Shown: in pieces, positions 46,957-58,582 of the stretch
How positions within the stretch are numbered: the first letter of the stretch is position 1
How the letters are laid out: each line of letters starts with the position of its first letter
NCBI RefSeq assembly: GCF_010093535.1
Contig: NW_022985167.1
Coordinates: 157,415 to 221,414 of the forward strand
Reading direction: 5' to 3'
Source of the DNA: Lindgomyces ingoldianus
Lineage: Eukaryota; Ascomycota; Dothideomycetes; Pleosporales; Lindgomycetaceae
Length of the DNA: 64,000 nucleotides
Notes under the pieces: generated by a model
Seen by the model: only the letters and a program-made list of their open reading frames with translations
The model's database searches: none
Told to the model about the DNA's origin: nothing
Translations under genes and position numbers: made by a program

Positions 46957-49353
46957 ATGGGCAAGCCATTCCTGGGCAACATTATGGGCCGACGAAAGTC
47001 GTCCGGCAATGCGATCGAAGACATAGAGTCCACCTCCCCACAAGACCCGACACCTCCCACCGAGACGCCTGGCTCCAGCGGCGGCTTTCGGGTCTTGAGC
47101 CAGAAGGAAGTCGAGAAGGCCAAGCAGGAGGCTGCCCTTCGCAAGGTCGAGAAGCACATGAAGTTTGGCAGGTTCGGCGGCTTTGGCACCTCTGGTAACA
47201 AAGCACGGAACCAGTCATTCGATGATGATTCTCCCTCATCCTCCAAACGGTATGTATGCCATGTGCTAACCGATCATGGCAGTCTTGGCTAAACTTTGCG
47301 ACAGCGATAGTAAGTCCAGCAGTGGGACCCAATTTTCAGCGTCACGCCCTTACAATGTAGGCCACTCCGGCTCTACGTCTACCCTGCCGTCGTCCCTCGA
47401 CAACGATCCTAACGATAACATGTTTGCCAACCTCCCTCCTCGACCCCATGCCCCCCAGCACAACAGCTCGCCACATACTTTCTCGATGAGTGGCATGAGA
47501 AAAGCGCTTCCTGGTTCAGCGAAACCGAAGACGGCCGAGTCCAACACTAACTCCGGCTTCCCAAATTACAACGACTCCTCCACATCTGCGAGCCGATCTC
47601 GTGCCATGACAACGTCCAGTTATGCGAGCACGGCCATGCCGCCGAAGCTGGATGCCGACTTTGGCGACTTTGGGTTAGGTTCGGGTCTTGACTTTGGTGA
47701 TGATATGTTCAGCAGCGTTGACAGGAAGAGCTCGCCAGACCATACTAATGATAATTCTACGGGCCGCTCCCTTCTCGCAGGAAAGCGCGCCTTCCAGGCG
47801 GAGCCCCTCAAGATCAACCCGACTTTAGAGGTCGACCCGCCACCAAAGTCGTGGGACAGTCGAGGTTCTGACGACAATCTCATGTCCTCGCCGACAGAAG
47901 ACAACTCACCGCCACCAGTCCCGCCGCACAAGTACACGCAGTACACGGGGTATTCTAAAAATGCACAGTATGCACCTATCGCCTCTCAGAGCCCAGACCT
48001 TAGGGTGTCGAGTTCGTTCGAGGACGCGGATGCCAATCTAGTGCGTCGATCGTTTATGGCGAGGAAGTCCGCCGCGCAGGAGAGCTCACCGGAACAGCAC
48101 TCCACCTCGATCTCGTCATCGGCAACGTCGCTGCAAACACCACTCTCATCCCGCTCCACCTCCAACAACACCACCCCAAAGGCGGCCCTCCGTCCAGCAG
48201 CTACTACCTTGTCCGAAGATGAGGACGACAACCTGTTCACACCATCCACGGTCAAGGATGCCCTGGTGACGAAGCCGGCCGCTCCGGTGCACAAAGAGAA
48301 CGTCCCTCCACCACCTCCACCACCACCGGGCGAGCCAGGGCGGCGGGTCTTAACCCAGGCTGAGTTTCGAGCACAGCAGGAAACCCAGATGGCACAGCCG
48401 GTTGAGGACAGCTCAGATAGTGAGGACTACGATGATGAAGAGGAGGCCATTCAGAAGAGGGAGCAAGAGGAGCTAGCTCGGCGGAAGCGACAGCAGATGC
48501 AGATGGCCCGTGAGCACTTGCGACGTTCCACGGCAGTGCCTTCCGACCCAAATAGACCGGCTAGCCGTGCTGGAACCCCGTCCATGGGCTTTCCGTCCGA
48601 GACCTCGCTTCAAGCGGGTGAGTGGGAGGACGAAGACGTCCCACTCGCTATCCTCCAAGCGCATGGTTTCCCCAGTCGCAGCAAACCCCCAGTGCCCCCA
48701 CCAAATGCGGCTCCCTCATATATTCGCTCGTCAACGCCAACGCTTCCAGATCGGCCCGCATCGGCTGGTGCGGTGAGCAATCGCGCTTCTCATGGGTATA
48801 GGCCTCCATTCGCTCGGAATCTTCCCGATGATCCGTATGCGTCCGTCATTGGAGGTGGACTAGTGAGGCCGACAAACCGAGAGTCTATGGGCTTCAACCG
48901 AGAGTCCATGAGCTTCAACCGAGGGACAGCATCCATCTATGGCGAGCCAACTGGAATGCCACTGTCAATGCCGTTGATGGGATATCCGGAACAACCTCAG
49001 CAACAATTTACGTCTTTGGTGGACCAGATCCAGCTACGTGACATGTCCAAGCCGAAGTACACCGGAGGGGCAACCAGCAAGACACCTAAACAGGGAGGAC
49101 CGTTCACCGGTGCTCTTAGCTCCCAAATGAATGCTATGAACCAACCATTCAACCCGCAACGAATGTCCCAAATGCCGATGATGAATGGCATGAACGGCAT
49201 GGGCGGGGGAATGATGGGGATGGGACAGCCCATGATGCCGATGATGAATGGCATGAACCAAATGGGCTTCCCTGCACAAATGCAGCAGCAAGAGCTAATA
49301 CAGATGCAGCACATAATCCAAATGCAGCAAATGCAGCTTGCACAAATGAACAT

Positions 49354-49390
<37 letters not shown>

Positions 49391-50218
49391 ATGGGCATGC
49401 TCCCTCCCCAATCCGTATCCCCGGGTCAAGGTCCATCCACACCTGGCGCCAATCCCATGTACCAACAAGCCAACCTCTCCCAAGGCTTCCTCGCGCCCGG
49501 TGGAAGCAACCAGCGTCCGATGTCGGTTTTGTCCAGCTCCGCCGGAGGCCCGCAGTTCCAACCTCGTCCTTACTCAACCCCAACTCCAATCGCCGCCGGA
49601 GGACCCAATCAGTTCCAGCATCAGGCGTCGCCGTCTATGGGGGGCATGGGTCAGGGGGGCATCCCGTCGTCCCAGATGCAGCATATGTCCATGTACATGC
49701 AAGCACCCCCAATGCATCACGGAGGGGCCAACAACACGGGGTACACTCCTTCCATAGCTCCGTCGGAACGCTCTAACATTGGTCTGTCTGCTAGGTACCG
49801 CACCGTCAATACAGCCGCGAATACCAACAGCATGTACCTCAGCTCCACACCCAGCTTAGGCCATCTGGATGCCGTGTCAAGCGTAAGCAGCCAGACACTG
49901 CAGGGCCAGGCTTCTGGTGGCGCTACTGTCACCCCCAGCAACAACAATCCCAATATCAACCAGTATTCCACTCCCTCCGCTATCGCGGACCAGCCATCGC
50001 TATTCCTGCAGCGGGAGTCAACTAGTGCACCGGTTAAGGTCAAGGGGATTTTGAAGAAACCAGGTGGTCAGGAGAAAGCTGGAGCTGAGGATGAGGATGA
50101 GGATGACTGGGATTCGTTGGCAAAGAGGAAGGAGAGGTTTGCCGGGGGAAAGAAGGGTGAGGGGGAGGGCATTGGAATGGGAATGGGGCTAGAGGTCGAA
50201 GGGGGAATGATTCACTAG
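46957..50218 (+). CDS. Large Q/M-rich disordered protein, conserved fungal type
   Basis: Two exons, 46957-47249 and 47305-50218, give 1068 residues; the intron has a GCTAAC branch site. The N terminus reads MGKPFLGNIMGRRKSSG and contains FRVLSQKEVEKAKQEAALRK. There is a poly-Pro run (VPPPPPPPPGEPG), a charged helix with EEEAIQKREQEELARRKRQ, then GEWEDEDVPLAILQAHGFPS and PPFARNLPDDPYASVIGGGL. I believe the last two are shared by a family of uncharacterised filamentous-fungal proteins, but I know no function. The second half is Met/Gln/Gly-rich and prion-like, with 12 Gln in a row (49355-49390). The C terminus is acidic then basic (DEDEDDWDSLAKRKERF). Nothing suggests an enzyme; a scaffold or cortical protein is only a guess. 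Confidence 0.85.
49355..49390 (+). repeat. (CAG)11-CAA tract coding 12 Gln
   Basis: An uninterrupted CAG microsatellite within the Q/M-rich gene, closed by one CAA. Its purity suggests it is length-variable between isolates. Confidence 0.9.
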
Positions 50219-52100
50219 GTCAGGTGTTAGGTGGTAGCCGGACAGTCATCCGGACAGTCGTGAGTGCTAGTGGTTTAATGGTGGCATTGTAATAGGCGTT
50301 TTCTACCGGGTTTTTATGGCTGGAGAGTGGGTCTAGACTTTGGGCGGGTTTTTAGGCTGGTGCATGCATAATGGCTGGCGATTCTTCTTTTGAGAGATGG
50401 AAAACAGAAATTAAAATTTGTAATTATAATACATTCTCTTCAAGCCTTTGTATACACCCCTTTTCCTGCTATTGAAATGTGTGCGTAGCTCCTATGCTGA
50501 GGATACTTATGTCTAGCCATTCGGGCTTGGATTTTAGAAACGTAGAAAAGCAACAGGGCGTTTTCTGGGTTTAGGACAGGGGCAGGGGGGTAGAGGGAGG
50601 TGTAAGGAAGTAAGAGAGAAGAACGCACACATGATAAGTAGTTAAGTATTAATATATCAGTATCTTATTGTCTGCGTGTGCTTCCAAGTGCCAGGCGTGC
50701 AAGAGCGTTGGTGCTCGAGCTTAGAAACAGCAGCAAAGAGGAAAGAAAGCAGGGCAGCAAGGGAAGGAGCAACGCGGGTAGCTAATAAGGTAGAGAAAGA
50801 AATCCACACAAGAAAGAGAAAAAAATAATTTATTCCCCCCCCTCTCTCCCCTTCCCACCCCCTAAATTAGGCTACTGCTTTCCAAGGGACGCGGCTTCTG
50901 CTTGTAGCTATGGGGGAACACGTCTTGGAGTTGTCATGCAGATAGGAACTGTCATAGGGGTTTAAGGACAGACTTGTAGGTCTGTAAGAAGAGGGGAAGA
51001 GTGTGGAAGGTTTGGTGCATTGTCTTGGGTGAGGCGAGTTCAGGGCTTCCAACGGGTCGTACTACGGTCCGTATAAAGTGAACCGTAATGGTCACGTTTA
51101 ATACGAACGTGCTGAGTTCGTGAGCCGCACCGGACGTTAATGATGTCCCAGGTACAGTACGTAGTACGGATTGTATTACCCTTCTATGAGGTTTGTATGG
51201 CGATTCTAGAGGAGTAGAAGGGCAGCAGGCTTATGCCGCAGATTTACCGCTCCTAGAAGAGTATGGCAGGGTAGTCTGCCTCTGGCTCTGCTGTTAGTGT
51301 CATGAGCAAGGCTCTTGGGGCGCTGCGAAGGTGGTAGAAAGCTATAACTGTATTGTTCAGGACCTTCTAAGGGAGCGTAGGGTTAACTTTGGCTTTGATT
51401 TCCTTACTCTGCTAGCTACTAGTTGCGAGTACATGAAGTGTTTTAGCGCAGCTAGTTGTACAGTGCCTAACAATTAAGGCTATTTAACTCTAGAAGAACT
51501 AGGTACAGCGCAAGATAGTAAGCACCATGCTTTTAGATCTTAATCATGCATCTCTAGAGACGTATAATCTAAGCTATTTTAACAAGAGTACAGCGTACTT
51601 TAATCAAATTGTACTACTTGTACAGATCACGTGAGCTGTAACAGTTACAATACGTATACCTACCCCTCCTCCTCCCTGTCGTACGAACGTACACAAAATC
51701 TCACCCGTACAGGCCTCAAAATCGCCCAATCGTACAGTACTACGCCTCGTTGGAAGCGCCGGGCGGGTTGCTTTTTTGTGCTTCGGAATGGGTTGCATTG
51801 GTAGCTGGATGGGATTGGGTGGCTGGTGGGTGGGATGTTGGTCGGTGGAAGGTTGGTCTGATATTTTTAGGGTAGTGGATATAATTCCAAGTGGTAGACC
51901 TAGAGATCTAGAAGTGGGAAGGAGCTGGGCGAGGGTCTGAGGGTACAATAGCGTCTTAGGTTCGGTAAGAGCACACTGTAGTACTGTCGACATCGATGTC
52001 TTTGCAAGAATGGAGGTGAAGACGGGTATATTGGCTCTTCCTGCTCAATTCCACCTCACATTAAGCCCCTCTCTACGCTCAACTTTCACTATATATCTCC
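50219..52100. other. Convergent intergenic region with TA-rich relic
   Basis: About 1.9 kb between the 3' ends of the Q/M-rich gene and EMC2. From about 51060 to 51660 the sequence is TA-rich and full of GTAC and TACGTA words with stops in all frames, as expected of DNA mutated by RIP. No transposon protein can be recognised and no gene is supported. Confidence 0.45.
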
Positions 52101-53161
52101 CTACCTCTCCACCTTCCCGTCGCGATCCAGCAACTCCCTCGCCGCAATCACCTCAGCCTCATCATACCCCGTCCACCCCTTCTTCCCCGACGCGTACTGC
52201 CGCACGATCTCAGCGAGTTTGCTGGTCGCGAGTTCTTCGAGCTTCTTGACGGTTTCGAGTTTGAGGGGCGGGCTGTCGTCGTCATCGGTATTGTGGTTGC
52301 GCTTGGACTCTGGTGAGGAGAGGAGCGGGATGATTTTCTTAGTGACGAGTTTGAGGCCGTAGAAGCCGCGCAGGTAGGAGTCGTTGAGTTCGATGGCGCG
52401 GCCGAAGTGCCGGAGGCTGTGGGATAAGGTGGTGAGGGTTGAGGGGACGGTGAGGTAGTGGAGGGTCGCTATTTGGGCGTGTGCCTAGAGAGATGGTGTG
52501 TCAGCCTCGGGATTGTGAAGCTTCAACTATTTGGATGTAATGGAAGAAGGTTTTCGGTTGGCTGGACAGTACTCACACTCCACGCGTTTGGCGTAACAAG
52601 CAACACCTCCTCCAAACAATAGACCGCCTGCGCCCACGCCCCCTGCTGTGCATACAAATCGCCCAACTCAGCCCACGCCTCCGCATCCGTCGGGCTATTC
52701 TCAAGCAGCACCGTCAAGGCCGTCACGGCATCCGCCGTCCGCCCCAGACTCTTCAGAACCGCCACCCTTCTCTTCCTAATGCTGAAATTCGTCGGGTCCT
52801 CCTTGAGGATCTTCTCATAGCTTTGAAACACCTTCTCGAGCTCGCCAGGGTTCTTGGCGAGCGCTTCTTCGTAGATGCCGCGGAGAGCGATGATGCGTTC
52901 GTTGGTGTCGCCGAAGCGGGTAGTGAGGCGGGTCAGGATTTGGCGTGCGGATTTGTCGTCGCCGGTGCGGAGGGCGGCAAAGAAGAGGTTCTCGTGGATG
53001 GTCCATGTTTCGGGGGATTCGCGGGAGAAGAGGAGGGAGAGCGGCCAGGGCAGCGAGGATATGGGCGTGGAGGAGAGGATTGGGGGGGCCTTTTGCGAGA
53101 GGGCCAGGGCGGTGCTGGGGGAGATTGTGGACGGCGGGGTCAGTAGATTTGCCTGCGCCAT
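52101..53161 (-). CDS. emc2: ER membrane protein complex subunit 2 (EMC2), TPR protein
   Basis: Cytosolic TPR subunit of the EMC, which inserts tail-anchored and multi-pass proteins into the ER membrane. Two exons, 53161-52577 and 52484-52101, give 322 residues. TPR-like helices run from about residue 60 on: FFAALRTGDDKSARQILTRL, FQSYEKILKEDPTNFSIRKR, DAVTALTVLLENSPTDAEAW and GDLYAQQGAWAQAVYCLEEV. The C-terminal part has RHFGRAIELNDSYLRGFYGL, matching the EMC2 region I know from other species, and a final helical tail. There is no signal peptide or membrane segment, as expected. It is divergent from the AP-3 delta gene. Confidence 0.9.
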
Positions 53162-53607
53162 TGTGAATATGGAGAGGTTGAGATAGAGGGAGAAGAGGAG
53201 GGGGATTGCCGGGGTATATGCAGATTCAATGAGTGGACGGGTGCTGGTGAGGCGCGAATTACAACCCTAAAGGGCAGTCCAAGCTTCTTTCGGCGGCACT
53301 GCGGCTCTTGGTGGTTGCTCCGGCCCGCAGCCGCATCTGCTGGAGCACGCCAACATTCACATCCACCCACTCCGACGAATCTCTTTCACTTCCTCACGTC
53401 CTTTTCACCGCGTCCTTTTCACTGCATCCTGGGGGATGGGAGAATATCAGAGAAGCTGAACGATTCTCACCCCCCTGCTCGCTTCATGTTATACCACGTC
53501 CGGTGATGACGTCCGCTGGCTTTGCGCGATACCGCCCACCTGCCCCTCCTCGACTGCCCACACCCCCCCGTAACCAGCTCTGGGAGACGGTCTGAGCTGC
53601 CCCCAAA
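53162..53607. promoter_or_regulatory. Shared divergent promoter, emc2 and apl5
   Basis: About 446 bases between two outward-facing membrane-traffic genes. The plus strand becomes C-rich near 53520-53610, consistent with a leader for apl5. Several ATGs lie upstream (for example at 53506) and would act as uORFs if transcribed. Confidence 0.45.
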
Positions 53608-56600
53608 ATGTAGTCATGTCCCTCCAAGCCCAAGCTCATCTGCAACCCCTACCCAAGGCTTCATTCTAACACTTCCAGGTTCGAGAAATCCCTCTACGAC
53701 CTCATCCGCGGCCTGCGCAACCACAAAGGCACCGAGAAAGAATACATCGCCTCGTCAATCAAAGAATGTCGCCAGGAAATCCGCACAAACGACATGGACC
53801 TCAAATCTACGGCGCTCATGAAACTCACCTACCTCGAGATGTTCGGGCATGACATGTCCTGGGCCTCGTTCAATGTGCTGGAGGTCATGTCTAGCCCAAA
53901 GTACCGGCACAAGAGGACCGGGTATTTGGCTGCGGTCCAGAGCTTTAGGAGGGACACCGAGGTGCTGATGTTGGCCGAGAACCAGCTCAAGAAGGATATT
54001 ACGAGTCCTACGCCTACGGTTATTAGTTTGCCGCTGGGTGCCATCCCGCATGTTGTGAACCCGAGTATGGCAAATTCGATCCTGGGTGATTTGCTGCCGA
54101 GGCTGACGCACAGCCATGCCGTGATTCGGAAGAAGACGGTCGTGACGCTGTATAGGCTCGCGCTGGTGTATCCGGAGACCTTGCGGCCTGCCTGGCCGAA
54201 GATTAAAGAGAGGTTGCTGGATGATGGCGAGGACCCCAGTGTGACGGCTGCTATCGTGAATGTGGTCTGTGAGCTGGGGTGGAGGAGGCCGCAGGACTTT
54301 CTGCCGTTGGCGCCTAGGCTCTTTGATTTGTTAGTCGAGGGCGGAAATAATTGGATGGCGATTAAGCTCATCAAGCTTGTAAGTTTTGGGCATGTCGGAG
54401 GAGCAGCCCATGGCTGATCACTGCTGCAGTTTGCTACCTTGACTCCCCTCGAGCCTCGACTGATCAAGAAACTCCTTCCACCTCTAACCAGAATTATTCG
54501 AGAAACGTCAGCCATGTCATTGCTGTACGAGTGCATCAACGGCATCATCCAAGGTGGTATCCTGGCCGCTGTCGAGGACACAGCAGAAGGGGAAGAGGTG
54601 GCCAGACTATGCGTCGGCAAGCTCAGGGGCATGATGATAGAAGGCGATGCGAACTGTAAGCTAAGCTTCGTAACATTGACTATTTCAAATTTCTTATTCC
54701 ATTGCAGTAAAATATGTCGCCCTGCTTGCCTTCGACAAGATCGTGCGATCGCATCCACATCTCGTGTCTCAGCAGCAAGATGTCATTCTCGAGTGCATCG
54801 ATGATGCGGATATTTCGATACGCATGTGCGCGCTAGATCTAGTAGTGGACATGGTGAATGCTGATAATCTGACTGCAATTGTTGGGCGACTCATGCGCCA
54901 GTTGCGGAATGCGCCTGTGGCATCGTCGTCGGACGATCCTGCCAACGATCGGGGACCAGCTGCTGGTGTTGTTCCATACGCCGAATCAGACGACTCGGAT
55001 GCGGAAGAATCGTTGCGAGCTGCGGAGCAGACATCGAACCAGCCACCGCCTCTTCCCGAAGATTACCGCGTCAGTGTCATACGCAGGACACTCGAAATAT
55101 GTTCTCGCGATACCTACGCTAACATCACCGACTTCGAGTGGTACATAGACGTTCTAGTCCAGCTCGTCCGAGTCTCCCCAGCCACCAAAACCACATCTAC
55201 AGTCGACTCAAACGATGACGATGCCCACTCCTCCGACGTCGGCCGCGGCATTGGTCGCGAACTCCAAAACGTGGCCATCCGCGTGCGAAGCGTGCGTTCT
55301 GAAGCCGTCGAAGCTGCACAATCCCTCATCGCCATCGACCGCCGAGACCATATGTTCCCCGCCTCCGGCAACGGCGGACAATCCGTGCTCGAATACGCGG
55401 GTTGGCTGGTCGGGGAATACGCTACCCTTCTCACGCGTCCGGAGGTGGTCATGACGTCTCTTCTGCATCCAACGAGTGTGCAACTCCCGGCGAGGATACT
55501 TGCCGTGTATATCCAGGCTATACCGAAAGTATTTGCGAGTCTCAGCGGCAACGAGCAAATTTCTTGGACCCCAGAACGCAAAACACTAATCACGTTGCTC
55601 ATGTCACGCATCATCCACTTCCTAGCCCCACTATCTATGCATCCGGATCTCGAGGTCCAGGAACGTGCGGTCGAGTTCTTGGAACTCTTGCGTTTGGCTG
55701 CCGAAGCTGCGGCTGGCACACCTACCTCCAACCCCGAATCCTCAAGCTCTTCTGAGTTCGTAGACCCTCCGCTGCTGCTAACGCAAGCGATTCCTGCGCT
55801 CTTTATTGGTGCGGACTTGAATCCTGTGGCACCTGGTGCACAGAGGAAGGTGCCGGTGCCGGAAGGGTTGGATCTAGATGCGCCGATAAATCCGCATTTA
55901 GCAAGCCTGCTGACACAGGCGGAGGTGGAGGTGTGGGGGGAAGGGGACGGGGAGGAGGAGGAAGGGGATGGGGTGTGGGCTGCGTATAGTGAACCCCCAA
56001 GCTCAACATCAGCGTCATATGATACCGCAACTCTCACGGCGGCTGAGCGCCTCGATGCTAGCGCAAATGCCCTCGCAACTGCTAAGGAACAATCGCAATC
56101 GCACTCGAGCTACCAAAACGCCGCGGTAGAAGAAGAATACCTCGATCCTGATATCATCGCGCGCCGGAAACAGGAACGGAGAGAGCGGTATAAAGACGAT
56201 CCTTTCTACATCGATGCTGAGAAACTTGGGGGTTTGGGGCAAGGGCAGGGGAGTGGAGCTGTTACGCCGCTTGGGAGGATTGTGAGAGCGGGGGGTGAGG
56301 AGTTGGATATTGATGCTATTCCGATTATGGATTTAGGGGTCGAGCTGGAGGGGATGCAGGGAGGGATTGGAGGGGGAGGGGGGTTGGGGATGGGGAGAGC
56401 AAGGAGTCCGAGGAAGATGAAGAAAAGAGTTGAGATTATTGGGGATGAGACACTGGGTCCAGAGATGGACGACCAAGCCACTTCTGCCACTGACACCTCG
56501 AGAGATGACATCGTCCCGCCACCCTTATCTAAGGCTAAGAAATCCCTCCTCCAAGTCGACTCCTCCGCCCTCGGATTGCTGTCTCTCAACGACACCGATG

Positions 56601-57049
56601 ACGACAGCACCTCTCATCGCCAAATTTCGAGGCTGGAAGTCGAAAGGAAGCAACAAGAGGATGCAGAGATAAAGAAAGCATTAATGGAGGTGGAGAAATT
56701 GAGATTGGAGATGCAGCGGGCGAGCGAGAGGCTGGAGGCGAGGGGGGAGGTGGTTGTGAGGAAGAAAAAGAAGAAGACTGTTAGGAGGGTGGGTGGTGAG
56801 GACATGGAAGATGGAGGTGGGATGGGGGATGCACAGGGTAATCGGGGAGGCGAGGGGGAAGGGGGAGAAGGAACAGTAGTAAAGAAGAAGAAAAAGAAGA
56901 AGAAGGTCAAGGGCGAGGGGGAGGGGGAGGGGGAGGGGGAGAGGGGTGGTGTGGAAGGGGGTCTGGGGGATAAGGATGAGGATACGATTGCGGAAGGTGT
57001 GGTCAAGAAAAAGAAGAAGAAGAAGAGGCTGGTTGTTTTGGATGAGTGA
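53608..57049 (+). CDS. apl5: AP-3 adaptor complex delta subunit
   Basis: Large subunit of AP-3, the coat that carries cargo from Golgi or endosome to the vacuole. Four exons, 53608-53609, 53679-54378, 54430-54655 and 54708-57049, total 3270 nt, or 1089 residues. The start codon is split: AT lies at 53608-53609 and G at 53679, giving MFEKSLYDLIRGLRNHKG, the usual family start. The intron has a CTAAC branch site and the unspliced ATG runs straight into TAG. The adaptin N-terminal domain covers about 1-600: TALMKLTYLEMFGHDMSWAS, EVMSSPKYRHKRTGYLAAVQ, HSHAVIRKKTVVTLYRLAL and NLKYVALLAFDKIVRSHP. An acidic hinge follows. A region with LDPDIIARRKQERRERYKDD, and Lys-rich runs interleaved with a Gly-Glu repeat, form the C terminus. 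No ear domain is seen, as in other fungal delta subunits. Confidence 0.94.
56911..56946 (+). repeat. GAGGGG hexamer run in apl5
   Basis: A G-rich hexamer repeated about five times codes the GEGEGEGE stretch in the tail of AP-3 delta. On the plus strand it has several runs of four or five G and could form G-quadruplex DNA or RNA. Confidence 0.7.
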
Positions 57050-57601
57050 GATTTAGGTCGGGCTCCTTTTCGAAACAACACGAAAATGGATGTTCGAGGG
57101 GCTGCCTCGGGTTGGGGAATTGGATCGCTGCCGAGGTCTGACTCTCAAGCGAAAGTATTATCTGTAATGATTCCCCTGATAGACAAAGATATTAACGATA
57201 CTGTCCCCAGCGAAAATACGAACGTCACTGTCGACGGATCCAATGGATGAAGAAAAGCAGCTTTACATTGAGTGTGTCTGGTATCCCATGAAACCCACCC
57301 GCCATGAACGCCGGTCCTTTTCCTAGCACATGCAGATATGATGTGATACTAAACATACAAAATATCTCCCTGGCCTTCTACTATATATCGACCCATACAT
57401 GCTCCATCGCCAGGACCGCAAAGTATCTCACACATCTCCTCATCTCATTTCTTGTCTATCCATCGCATCCCATGCCAGTCCGAACAATCCCATGTCCAAT
57501 TTGCCGAGTCGCACGCGAGAAGTAGGATTGATGTCGGAACGGCCCGAGAGCTATCGAGTGTCGAGTGTAGACATGGATGTCTCTAGAATGTCTTAGAATG
57601 T
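57050..57601. other. Convergent intergenic, apl5 and ysy6 3' ends
   Basis: About 550 bases holding the two 3' UTRs. No gene-like ORF seen. Confidence 0.45.
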
Positions 57602-58026
57602 CTAGAAGAACAGCCGCAGAAGCTCGAAGATCAAGCCACCACAAAGTACAAATGCGAGGACCACTATTCATCAAATTAGCCTTCTAGCCCCGCACTTTAA
57701 ACCCCCCAAACTCCAAACCCCGGGGAATAAAGGGGGAAGCGGTTCAGGCGTACCTATCCAACCTTTACTAATCGGCGCTTTCTGGTCTGTAGCGCGCTTC
57801 GTGGTGCTCACGGGCTTTCCCATCTTGGCTTCTTCGCGGCGGGCGAATTTCGCGTTGGCGGCGCGCTGTTGGGGTGTTTGTGCCTGTGGCGGAGGGGAGG
57901 GTTAGAATCGAGGGACAGGGAGTTGGGAGTGGTGTTTGGGGGGATGAAAGCGGGGAGTCATGGTAAAGGGAGTGGAGGAGAGGGTGGGAGGTGGGGAGGT
58001 GGGTAGTTATTGGAGGAATGTACCAT
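57602..58026 (-). CDS. ysy6: Ysy6/RAMP4 (SERP1) small ER translocon-associated protein
   Basis: A 64-residue tail-anchored protein of the ER that sits next to the Sec61 translocon and is linked to ER stress. Exons 58026-58024, 57883-57754 and 57663-57602 total 195 nt. The first exon is only ATG, ending at a GTACAT donor; the second opens AQTPQQRAANAKFARREEAK and contains KAPISKGWI; the third gives the membrane anchor VVLAFVLCGGLIFELLRLFF. This matches the MAQTPQQR start and ISKGW-plus-anchor end of the fungal family. The intron between exons 2 and 3 lies within the anchor. Introns are 140 and 90 bp. The gene is too short and too split to stand out as an ORF. The nearest alternative ATG, near 57951, lies in the first intron and does not fit the family. 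Confidence 0.88.
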
Positions 58027-58582
58027 TGTAGGGGTGGGTGTGTGTTGGCTCTAGGAGGGAGGCTAGATAGATGGAATGAATGCGGGTATGCGCTGCGTGA
58101 TCGTCCGAGAGAACAAGCGAATTGGGTTCACTCGGTGGCTGGCGAGGGCGCGGTATGGAAATCCCGGTGTCGTGCTGAGTGCGTGTGTGTGGAGAAGGAA
58201 GGAAACGAACCGGAACCAGAGTTCTTGGGGAACGTTGAAGTGATGCAAGGTGTTCGGAACAGAGCTGCTAATTGCGCACGGACTAAGAAACCAATGCGGA
58301 GGAGCCTCGGAGCGGAGGTGCCGTGCCGTGACCCTGCTCACTTAACTTATAGAATCTGAAAACTCGAATCTGGTGAAAGAGACTGCTTTTATAAGAGGGC
58401 TTTGGGTTTGGAGACACGTTGCACGTACAATTGGGAGTCACACCTTTTTTCGAGGAGTTGCGAGCGCTTTCTGAGGATACTTCACAAGAAGCGCAGGTGG
58501 ACTGAGGAAAAGGCAGGCAGACAGGGAGATTTGCTGGTGCCTGAGACAAGACGGACACGACAACACAGAGAAGGAAGGCAGG
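58027..58582. promoter_or_regulatory. Divergent promoter, ysy6 and the mitochondrial-protein gene
   Basis: About 550 bases between outward-facing starts. No convincing gene; overlapping ORFs are short and unconserved-looking. Confidence 0.45.

Noticed and set aside
53829..54758. 309-codon minus-strand ORF
   Set aside because: Antisense of the AP-3 delta adaptin domain, which is clearly coding on the plus strand.
55114..56037. 307-codon minus-strand ORF
   Set aside because: Also antisense to AP-3 delta; no domain content.
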